A stretch of 14,389 nt of DNA from JBEKJU01 sp050011095 (GTDB taxonomy: Bacteria; Desulfobacterota; Syntrophorhabdia; Syntrophorhabdales; WCHB1-27). Where the stretch lies: assembly GCA_050011095.1 (NCBI GenBank), contig JBEKJU010000165.1:1-14389 (forward strand), in the 5' to 3' direction. The notes below the pieces were generated by a model. The model saw only the letters and a program-made list of their open reading frames with translations. It was not told the origin of the DNA and did not search any database. Within the stretch, counting starts at the first letter, position 1, and the number at the start of each line of letters is the position of its first letter. This document shows, piece by piece, positions 7,864 to 13,419 of this stretch. The translations under genes and the position numbers were made by a program.

Positions 7864-8709
7864 ATGGATGTATTGGCAAGCACGACTACAGGAAGGAGGC
7901 CGGCTGCTGACAGCGCGACGGAGGAGTTCGAGGTCCTTGCCCTCGGCCTTTTCTCCAGGACGGTCGTTTCCGCGGAATACCGGCCGGGATGCTCATTTCG
8001 GGAGCCGTCAGCCGAGGCCCTCATCGACCGGGCCTGGCGGGCCTATCTGCGCACCAGCAGCGAGGCGGGCATCATAGCATACAACGGCGCCCTCTTTCGC
8101 CTCGACAGCTTCGAACGTAGGGATGACCACCTGCGGATCGAGCTCTCCGACACCGACTTTCGCGATTGTATCGGCACGGCAAGCGCTGAATTCAGGTCTG
8201 CCTTTCCGGACCTCCCCCGGGCAAACCCGCTCGCGGCATCGGTGGCGCTCGTCACGAGCGATAGAAAGATCATCATCGAGAGAAGGAGCCATATCGACTC
8301 ACGGCGCCGCGAGTACCACGTCATCGCGGGTTACATGGAGCGGGAGAAGGACGGTAGGCAGCCGCACCCTTTCGATACCCTCAAAAGGGAGGTAGGCGAG
8401 GAGCTGGGCGTGGACCTTGACGAGGCTCACCTCTATGCTACGGGGCTCGTCCGTGCTCTGTACGGCTCGGAGATCTGCTTCCGCTGCCGTTTGCCCCTAT
8501 CCTTCGATGATGTCCTAAAGATACAGACCGGTTTGGGGGCTGACTCAGAGATCGAGACGCTCCAGGCCCTGGACGACTCTCCGGAAGCCGTTTCCTCCTT
8601 TCTCACGGCTCACTCCCTGGACCTCGCACCGCCAGGACGCGCATGTCTGCTCCTTTACGGTCGCGAGGCATACGGAGAGGAATGGTACGAAGGGGCGCGG
8701 GAGCTATGA
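7864..8709 (+). CDS. Nudix hydrolase with atypical Nudix box (NUDT22/AtNUDT9-like)
   Basis: This 281-residue protein has the Nudix helix core REVGEELGV at about residues 178-186. The usual Gly-x5-Glu lead-in is replaced by a longer segment, GYMEREKDGRQPHPFDTLK, so the box is not canonical. The middle part, YNGALFRLDSF followed by LSDTDFRDCIGT, resembles the N-terminal region of the NUDT22 / plant NUDT9-like group, some of which hydrolyse UDP-sugars. Substrate here is inference. Nudix enzymes cleave nucleoside diphosphates linked to another group and need Mg bound by the box glutamates; E182 and E183 are kept. ATG 7864 is the first ATG in frame. The frame is open further upstream to about 7740 but without a start codon. 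No ribosome site precedes the ATG. An AGGAAGGAGG lies inside the first ten codons, so the start is uncertain. Confidence 0.8.
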   Translation: MDVLASTTTGRRPAADSATEEFEVLALGLFSRTVVSAEYRPGCSFREPSAEALIDRAWRAYLRTSSEAGIIAYNGALFRLDSFERRDDHLRIELSDTDFRDCIGTASAEFRSAFPDLPRANPLAASVALVTSDRKIIIERRSHIDSRRREYHVIAGYMEREKDGRQPHPFDTLKREVGEELGVDLDEAHLYATGLVRALYGSEICFRCRLPLSFDDVLKIQTGLGADSEIETLQALDDSPEAVSSFLTAHSLDLAPPGRACLLLYGREAYGEEWYEGAREL

Positions 8710-8909
8710 GAGCGGCAGGATGCTCGAAACCAGCAATGAGAAGTTCTCAGCCTGATGCGAGCCCTCGCGGCCGTAACTCACCTGTCGGCACCGACTCGCG
8801 CAGCAAACAGCGGTGATTTTCAGATTCCGGTGGATGAAGAACCGCTTTGCCTGCAAGGCTGGTCTTCATCTTCTGCCCATTGCACGATGCCTTTCACCCC
8901 GCCCATGCC

Positions 8910-8915
8910 TATAAT
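8910..8915 (+). promoter_or_regulatory. Perfect -10 box (TATAAT) just before the phosphoesterase ATG
   Basis: TATAAT ends six bases before the ATG at 8922, so transcription from it would begin at or next to the A of the start codon and give a leaderless mRNA. No ribosome site is seen upstream of the ATG, which fits. No good -35 is found at 16-18 bases, and this weakens the call. Confidence 0.35.
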
Positions 8916-8921
8916 CTCCCT

Positions 8922-9359
8922 ATGAAGACGGATGCCGCAGGTCCTTCCGCCCCCATTTTCGTGGTTCAGGAACATCACGCCACTCACCTCCACTATGATT
9001 TGCGTCTCGAAGTGAGCGGGGTGCTCAAGAGCTGGGCCGTGCCAAAGGAACCCGTCATGGATCCGACGGTCAAGAGGCTCGCCGTAGAAGTGGAAGATCA
9101 TCCCCTCGACTATGCCACGTTCGAAGGGGGGATCGAGGAAGGGGAGTACGGCGCCGGCCGCGTCGCGATCTGGGACCAGGGGACGTACGACAACGTCCTC
9201 GCCCGCAAGAACCCGCCGAAGAGCATGGAGCAGGCCCTCGCCGACGGGCATGTGGAGGTGGACCTGCACGGCAGAAGACTCAAAGGCAGATTCGCCCTCA
9301 TTCGCACCCGTTTCGCCGGCAAGAAACAGAACTGGCTCCTCATCAAGACGAAGGATTGA
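8922..9359 (+). CDS. Stand-alone LigD-type 3'-phosphoesterase domain protein
   Basis: This protein of 145 residues matches the N-terminal phosphoesterase domain of bacterial DNA ligase D, which trims 3'-phosphate and 3'-ribonucleotide ends during non-homologous end joining. Visible family residues are the block EHHATHLHYDLRLE (17-30) with H18, H24, D26 and R28, and H60 in the VEDHPLDY segment. The GxxEEGEYGAG stretch (70-79) and the C-terminal NWLLIKTKD are also typical. No polymerase, ligase or Ku gene is in the window, so it is a free-standing form as known from some archaea and bacteria. I chose ATG 8922 because homology begins shortly after it. An in-frame TTG at 8847 would add 25 residues with no family resemblance. 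Confidence 0.9.
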   Translation: MKTDAAGPSAPIFVVQEHHATHLHYDLRLEVSGVLKSWAVPKEPVMDPTVKRLAVEVEDHPLDYATFEGGIEEGEYGAGRVAIWDQGTYDNVLARKNPPKSMEQALADGHVEVDLHGRRLKGRFALIRTRFAGKKQNWLLIKTKD

Positions 9360-9384
9360 CACTCCTGATGAGACTACCCGTGTG

Positions 9385-10023
9385 TTACGAATGAGCCGAG
9401 ACGTACGGGTTGGTGAGCTTTTCCGTGCCTATGGTGCTTTTTGGCGCACAGCCGTAATTATGGCCAGGCAGTACCAGGGTAGCATCAGGCAGGGTATAGA
9501 GCTTATTACGAATGGAGGAGGCAAGCACCTCCCAGGAGCCGCCTCCCCCGTCGGTTCTGCCGACGGCTCCGACGAACAGCGTGTCGCCGGTGAAGACGGC
9601 CCCCTTACTGTACAGGCAGATACCTCCGGGAGAATGACCCGGGGTGTGAATGACCGAAAGGCTCACCTCGCCCACGGTAATGACGTCGCCGTCCCTCACG
9701 GTCCTGCCCGCAGGAGGCGAAGGCTCTGCTCCAAACATGCTCAACATATCCGGAGATTGGTGGGTGAGCGCATAGGCGTCCAGCTCGTGGATGACGATGG
9801 TCGCCCCGGTCAACTCCTGCATGCGCTTGTTCCCCAGGATATGATCCACATGGGAATGGGTATTGACAATGTACTTTATCGTGAAACCCCTCTTGGCAGC
9901 TTCCTCGAGAATACGGTGCTCATCGCCGGCAGGGTCTATCACGAGCGCTGCTTTCATCTTCTCACAGCCGACGAGATAGGCAAAGACTGCCATTTGTCCC
10001 ACTTGCATCTGTTTTACCTTCAT
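9385..10023 (-). CDS. Metallo-beta-lactamase-fold hydrolase, glyoxalase II-like
   Basis: This 212-residue protein has the complete metal site of the family: THSHVDH (55-61) giving H56, H58, D60 and H61, then H130 in TPGHSPGG, D147 in FTGDTLF, and H188 in LPGHNYG. These bind two metal ions. The fold and the C-terminal segment (STIGTEKLTNPY) resemble hydroxyacylglutathione hydrolase-like thioesterases, which split thioesters such as lactoyl-glutathione. The C-terminal glutathione-binding domain of true glyoxalase II is absent, so the substrate is open. No signal peptide is seen. The ATG is preceded by GGAG at six bases. The gene converges with the phosphoesterase gene, with 25 bases between their ends and no clear terminator. 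Confidence 0.9.
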   Translation of the reverse strand: MKVKQMQVGQMAVFAYLVGCEKMKAALVIDPAGDEHRILEEAAKRGFTIKYIVNTHSHVDHILGNKRMQELTGATIVIHELDAYALTHQSPDMLSMFGAEPSPPAGRTVRDGDVITVGEVSLSVIHTPGHSPGGICLYSKGAVFTGDTLFVGAVGRTDGGGGSWEVLASSIRNKLYTLPDATLVLPGHNYGCAPKSTIGTEKLTNPYVSAHS

Positions 10024-10267
10024 GTGCGCTCCGGTCTCAATTAGTGTTACTGATAATAGTATATAAACTGGCCCTGTTCTGGAATACCACTTGCAACGAT
10101 CGCTTTCGTAATTGTATCAAAAAAATGCCATTGTTAGGAAGCAGTGCAGTACGCAGAGCACCTGCGAAGTGAGTGTCCAAACCCGTGGGCTGAAGGTGAA
10201 AACTACCTAAGCCTTTGCATCCATGATGGAGCGCGCCGGGGGCATAGCCCGCAACCCGCAACGCAAC

Positions 10268-10942
10268 TCAGAACTCCGCGGGGCGGGTCCAGGTGGCGAG
10301 GTCGGTTATCCCCCGTGGTGAAATCTGATAGACACCCTCACCCAGTCGGTCGAACCATCCGTAAACGTTCCGATAGAGAATCGTCCGAACCTCCGGCTCC
10401 TCGATCGTATGCGCGACAACCGATGCCTTGGTTGGCCCCTTTTCAGCCAGGTACTGTGCGGCCCGGATTGCCCTCTGCCGGTACGCGGTCATCATCCCGC
10501 GTCGACTGGCGCTACCGCCCGGCATCGGATCACCCCGTCGTCGGTCGAATTCACCGAGCAATTGCCCGCGCCGCTTCGGGCTAATTCGCGGGTGGTATTC
10601 GGCGGGATCCAACACCACCTCCACCCGGCTGCGCTTTGAATTCACCAGAATCAGAATCAGGCCAATTCCCAGCATCCTAAGAAGTTTGATGATACGGTGA
10701 CGGCGCTTCCGGAAAGCCCGGCAGGAAGACGGGATCCCAACGTAGACAACCGGTGAGATACTCAGACGATTCACCGCTTGCAGGAGTACATCAAGGCTGA
10801 AGGCGAGTTTCAATTCGACAACGACAGGGTTTTCATTGCCTCGAACCGCCATTATGTCGCATTCCCCTATTTCGCCCTTGACTTCATAACCCTGGCTTTC
10901 CAGAAATCGCTTTATTGGATTGTAGAGATCTATTTCCTTCAT
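10268..10942 (-). CDS. DUF2161-type putative PD-(D/E)XK phosphodiesterase
   Basis: From the ATG at 10942 the protein has 224 residues. The N-terminal half shows a PD-(D/E)XK nuclease-like core: E24, D29 in GECDIMAV, then the strand VVVELK with E43-L44-K45, and Q55 in the following helix. This matches the family known as DUF2161. The C-terminal part, about 155-215, looks like a winged-helix segment (AAQYLAEKGP... then GVYQISPRG). Such proteins are thought to act on nucleic acid, but no substrate is known to me. The frame stays open upstream to 11131, but the extra 63 residues overlap the neighbouring gene and have no family likeness, so I took the internal ATG although its ribosome site is weak. 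The gap 10024-10267 downstream holds no clear gene. Confidence 0.75.
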   Translation of the reverse strand: MKEIDLYNPIKRFLESQGYEVKGEIGECDIMAVRGNENPVVVELKLAFSLDVLLQAVNRLSISPVVYVGIPSSCRAFRKRRHRIIKLLRMLGIGLILILVNSKRSRVEVVLDPAEYHPRISPKRRGQLLGEFDRRRGDPMPGGSASRRGMMTAYRQRAIRAAQYLAEKGPTKASVVAHTIEEPEVRTILYRNVYGWFDRLGEGVYQISPRGITDLATWTRPAEF

Positions 10943-11012
10943 GGCATCAATCGATGATCGGGGTTTCTTTCTTCGTTCCAATCCGTAAGACAAACCTTGG
11001 ACGATCGGATAA

Positions 11013-11456
11013 TCAAAACGCGCCGAGCTGACACGGTCGGATCTTAAGTTTGAGGGTTTCGCAAGCGGCGGAGATGTCCTTCCGTTTTGCGCCGAGCTGA
11101 CCGGCGATCCTCCATGCCGCAGCGCAGGCAACTTTACCGTTCACGGCCGCCTTCTCGATGGCGCTCTTGATCTCTGCCGGCACCGAATCAGTCGCCGTAA
11201 TATCCTTACCATGGCCCGGTTTATCGCCCCAGCCAAACAGGCCGAGCTGGCATTCCTTGATCTTCATCTCCAAGAGGTCAGCAGTCTTGCCCACCTCTGC
11301 CATGCCAACCTTGAGTTCTTTCGATATCATTCCTGCCATCGCACAACTGAGAGCGCCACCGGAGGATTCTTCCCGAATCGCCTTTACAATTCGTTCGTTC
11401 CGCGCAGTGTCCGATGGATGTTTGGCAGCGTACCTTCCTTCGTCTTCGTGAGTCAT
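11013..11456 (-). CDS. Small protein of two Cys-containing helical repeats (function unknown)
   Basis: I do not recognise a function. From ATG 11456, preceded by GAGGAGGT, the product has 147 residues. It consists of two copies of one unit, about 20-76 and 93-147. Each has a Ser/Ala-Cys-Ala start (LSCAMAG, VACAAAW), a helix-turn-helix-like middle, and the ending K-I-(K/R)-x-C-Q-L-G-x-F. The two cysteines are 31 residues apart in both units (C38-C69 and C111-C142). The units are joined by a Gly/Asp/Lys linker. The helical part could bind nucleic acid, and the cysteines could bind a metal; neither is shown. The frame is open further upstream to 11543, but the strong ribosome site decides for 11456. 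It lies 70 bases before the PD-(D/E)XK gene on the same strand and may be cotranscribed with it. Confidence 0.75.
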   Translation of the reverse strand: MTHEDEGRYAAKHPSDTARNERIVKAIREESSGGALSCAMAGMISKELKVGMAEVGKTADLLEMKIKECQLGLFGWGDKPGHGKDITATDSVPAEIKSAIEKAAVNGKVACAAAWRIAGQLGAKRKDISAACETLKLKIRPCQLGAF

Positions 11457-11480
11457 TGTCGTCGCACCTCCTCTGAACTT

Positions 11481-11501
11481 AGTATAGGTTCGGGCAGAAC
11501 C
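11481..11501 (-). promoter_or_regulatory. Putative -10 box with adjacent inverted repeat
   Basis: On the minus strand TATACT (11486-11481) could be the -10 element for the Cys-repeat gene. Directly upstream is the inverted repeat GGTTC/GAACC (11487-11491 and 11497-11501). No good -35 sequence is seen, so the promoter might depend on an activator binding the repeat. Confidence 0.3.
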
Positions 11502-11652
11502 CGTTACCGATTGTAGTCTTGCATATCTCTCAAGCTTCATCAACGTAAGAGCAAGCGTGGCGGCGGAGGGATGCCCATTGAATTATCATTTTCCATCCCC
11601 TTTGAGTGAGGGTTGGGCGAGACGCACCGCCTTGGCTCGTGGCCTCTTGAAT

Positions 11653-11778
11653 TCAGTCCCTTTCGTTAAAGTATTGCCATTCGAAAGGCGGCGTGTCGTG
11701 CGGGATGGCGACGAGGCGATAGCCAAGGTTGATTTCTTCCAGGCAGCGCACCGGTGAAGAGCGATCTGAAAGGGGCAT
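11653..11778 (-). CDS. Short open frame, possible gene remnant
   Basis: A 41-codon frame on the minus strand starts at ATG 11778 and ends at TGA 11655-11653. Its second half (EEINLGYRLVAIPHD) looks protein-like, with alternating hydrophobic residues. There is no ribosome site before the ATG, and the frame is open further upstream to a TAA at 11814-11812. I cannot assign a family. It may be the tail of a decayed gene near the IS insertion point. The rest of 11457-11906 shows no other supported gene. Confidence 0.25.
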   Translation of the reverse strand: MPLSDRSSPVRCLEEINLGYRLVAIPHDTPPFEWQYFNERD

Positions 11779-11906
11779 CCGTTGAAGTTCGAGAAGTCCA
11801 AGGGAAGGTTGTTATTTTGTTTTGTTGACTAAAGAACTCCCACTCCCGCAATCATTAGCAATTGTACCACTCGCCATCGATTCGGTCGAGCAGAATCTAT
11901 GTTTTC

Positions 11907-11912
11907 AGTCAA
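11907..11912 (-). promoter_or_regulatory. Right-end half of the circle-junction promoter (-35, TTGACT)
   Basis: The last bases of the element, TTGA plus the CT core, form TTGACT, five of six to the -35 consensus. When the ends are joined in the excised circle they sit exactly 17 bases before TATAAG of the left end. Confidence 0.65.
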
Positions 11913-13094
11913 CTATATTTTTTTCGTCCTCTCCAGTTCAAAATGTCTTTCATGCACCAGCATGGAAAACATCACTCTGATCAGCTTGTGAGCCGTGGCC
12001 AGGACAGCCATCTTGTAGATGAGGCCGTCTTTCCTTCTTTTGAAATAGTACTCGCGGAAGACCTGATTGGAGATGATGGCCTTGGTAGTCATTAGCCAGA
12101 TGACTCTTCGGAGATGGCGGTTTCCCCTCTTGCTGATCTTGCTCTGTCCCTTGTATTTGCCTGATTCGTATACTGTGGGATCGAGCCCTGCAGCGGCAAT
12201 GAGCTTCTTGTCGTTCTCGAAGGCCCGTATGTCTTCCCCCAGTTCGATGAGGAAATTGAAGGCCGTCTTCTCCCCGATGCCCTTCATGGAGGTCATGATC
12301 TCCGCGTCTCGCTTCATCTTCTCGCCCGAAAGACTCGTTATGGCCTTCATGATCTCTTCGCCCTGTTCTTCAAGATGAATGAGCAGCGCCGCTTCCTGTC
12401 TGAGGACCAGGTCCTTTGCCGGGCTTACGACTCCGACGGATGTGGCGGCCGTCTCCATGAGCGTCTGGACTGATGCGGCTAATTTCCTTCCTCTGGAACG
12501 GCCGATGACAATGGCGGCGACGGCGTCGCTGCCTGCCTCCAGCATGGCGTGAGCCGAAGGATACTGGACAAGGAGACGAAGCATCGATTTCGTAAAGACG
12601 CCGGCGATGGTTTCCAGCTCCGGAAAGGTCACCGAAAGGATCCGCTTCATGTCGTTCTTCAAGGACGTGATCTGGTCGGCAATCCTCTCCTTCCTTCGGG
12701 ACAAATCCTTCAGTTCGGTAAGGCGGGGAGGCTCTGTTTGCGCCGCTATGACCTCTTTCCTGAGAAGCAAGAACTGGGCGATTACAAAGGCGTCCTTTTT
12801 GTCGGTCTTCGTTTTTCTCAATGATAGCTTGGCAAAATTCGCGATCAGAAGAGGATTGATGATGGCGACCCTGTAACCTTTTGCGGCAAGAAAGGAAAAG
12901 AGCGCGATATGATAGCTGGCGGTCGATTCCATGCCGAGAAGCAAAGACGCGCCTTCCGGCAACCGGACGATCAACTTATCGAATCCTTCCCTATTCATCG
13001 GGCAAGAGACAGAAAACACTTTTTTGCCTTCATCGCCTACGCCGCACGCATCAAACTTCTCTTTCGACACATCGATCCCGACAAAGAGCGCCAT
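11913..13094 (-). CDS. IS110-family transposase (DEDD recombinase)
   Basis: This 393-residue protein has the IS110 layout. An N-terminal RuvC-like DEDD domain has D8 in GIDVSKEKFD, E56 in GMESTASY and D98/D101 in KTDKKDA. A coiled-coil middle (about 125-150 and 240-260) follows. The C-terminal Transposase_20 domain begins at MKGIGEKTA (270-278) and contains the presumed catalytic serine in YESGKYKG (S311) and the conserved ISKRGNRHLRR. IS110 recombinases cut and rejoin target and donor DNA using a bridge RNA encoded in their own element. The ATG at 13094 has GGAGG seven bases upstream. The frame is full length with no damage. The stop codon lies four bases before the right-end core. Confidence 0.96.
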   Translation of the reverse strand: MALFVGIDVSKEKFDACGVGDEGKKVFSVSCPMNREGFDKLIVRLPEGASLLLGMESTASYHIALFSFLAAKGYRVAIINPLLIANFAKLSLRKTKTDKKDAFVIAQFLLLRKEVIAAQTEPPRLTELKDLSRRKERIADQITSLKNDMKRILSVTFPELETIAGVFTKSMLRLLVQYPSAHAMLEAGSDAVAAIVIGRSRGRKLAASVQTLMETAATSVGVVSPAKDLVLRQEAALLIHLEEQGEEIMKAITSLSGEKMKRDAEIMTSMKGIGEKTAFNFLIELGEDIRAFENDKKLIAAAGLDPTVYESGKYKGQSKISKRGNRHLRRVIWLMTTKAIISNQVFREYYFKRRKDGLIYKMAVLATAHKLIRVMFSMLVHERHFELERTKKI

Positions 13095-13140
13095 AACAGA
13101 ACCTCCTCAATAGTAGCAGAAAAGCAGGGATCGCCTCCGG

Positions 13141-13290
13141 CCAATCCTCCTAGGTCACAAGGGCTCAAAAGGCCCAATCAACTTATCATGGCTCCAAGAG
13201 GCAGGGGACAAACTGAAATAAGGGTTCGGCGACCCAGGAAGCATCACGAGTCCCCCTGCCTTCCTTGCGGCTAATCTTACTGCCTCTCGC
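13141..13290 (-). ncRNA. Predicted IS110 bridge RNA
   Basis: The stretch between the left end and the transposase folds into a 5' stem-loop region and two internal-loop hairpins. Target loop: outer stem GGCAGGGG/CCCCTGCC (13260-13253 with 13207-13200), inner hairpin GGGT/ACCC (13235-13232 with 13225-13222). Left guide GCTTCCT (13242-13236) equals the left flank, and right guide TTTCAG (13218-13213) is complementary to CTGAAA of the right flank. Donor loop: outer stem CCTCTTGG/CTAGGAGG (13201-13194 with 13153-13146, two G-U pairs), inner hairpin GGGC/GCCC (13175-13172 with 13164-13161). Left guide AGTTGATT (13183-13176) matches AGTTGACT of the right end with one G-U pair, and right guide TAGGAG (13152-13147) is complementary to CTCCTA of the left end. 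The outer stems share two bases, so they abut or compete. The 5' end near 13290 is inferred from the promoter and the 3' end is approximate. Confidence 0.85.
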
Positions 13291-13296
13291 ATCTTA

Positions 13297-13302
13297 CTTA
13301 TA
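13297..13302 (-). promoter_or_regulatory. Left-end half of the circle-junction promoter (-10, TATAAG)
   Basis: TATAAG matches the -10 consensus at five of six positions and lies 17 bases inside the core at the left end. It would place transcription start near 13290, just before the 5' stem of the predicted bridge RNA. In the inserted copy the -35 position is host flank (CTTCCT region), which lacks a TTGACA-like match. Confidence 0.65.
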
Positions 13303-13325
13303 CAGGAATTCTTGGTAGGAGGAAG

Positions 13326-13337
13326 CTTATCGATAAG
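13326..13337. repeat. Palindrome beside the IS110 insertion point
   Basis: CTTATCGATAAG is a perfect 12-base palindrome lying five bases from the core CT on the host side. IS110 elements often insert next to palindromic or repeated host sequences. Confidence 0.5.
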
Positions 13338-13361
13338 GAAGGCACCTGCTACCCACTGGCG

Positions 13362-13381
13362 TCCCACATTCTGACGTGGGA
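13362..13381. repeat. Inverted repeat downstream of cinA
   Basis: TCCCAC (13362-13367) and GTGGGA (13376-13381) pair around an eight-base loop, about 40 bases after the cinA stop on the minus strand. No T-run follows on that strand, so a terminator role is uncertain. Confidence 0.4.
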
Positions 13382-13419
13382 TAGAACTTTTGCGTGATGC
13401 TAGGTATCGATCTGCGGGA

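Larger units (their letters stand above)
11907..13321 (-). mobile_element. Complete IS110-family insertion sequence
   Basis: The element reads on the minus strand from the left end at 13321 to the right end at 11907. It is about 1.41 kb and has no terminal inverted repeats, as usual for IS110. The ends are set by a CT core present on both sides (13321-13320 and 11908-11907) and by agreement with the four guide segments of the encoded bridge RNA. The left non-coding end is 227 bases and carries the RNA. The right non-coding end is only TTGA plus the core after the transposase stop. The rebuilt empty target on the minus strand reads AAGCTTC-CT-GAAAAC, next to the 12-base palindrome CTTATCGATAAG (13326-13337). 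Transposase and RNA both look intact, so the copy may be active. Confidence 0.88.

Noticed and set aside
8735..8756. GAGAA-G-TTCTC palindrome after the Nudix gene as a terminator
   Set aside because: One-base loop and no T-run; no intrinsic terminator was found here or between the convergent genes at 9360-9384.
9112..10044. 310-residue plus-strand open frame
   Set aside because: It overlaps the phosphoesterase in another frame and the metallo-hydrolase antisense; its composition is Arg/Ser-rich and without motifs.
10037..10261. 74-residue minus-strand open frame between the metallo-hydrolase and the PD-(D/E)XK gene
   Set aside because: No ribosome site, no domain and mixed composition; treated as non-coding.
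11824..11912. Seven-base inverted repeat GTTGACT/AGTCAAC as possible IS termini
   Set aside because: One arm overlaps the right-end core, but the other has no partner at the left end; IS110 elements lack terminal inverted repeats.
13240..13401. Nine-base match CGTGATGCT between the bridge RNA target loop and 13393-13401, suggesting a left end near 13403
   Set aside because: The orientation does not fit the left target guide role, and the boundary at 13320-13321 is supported by all four guides and the junction promoter.
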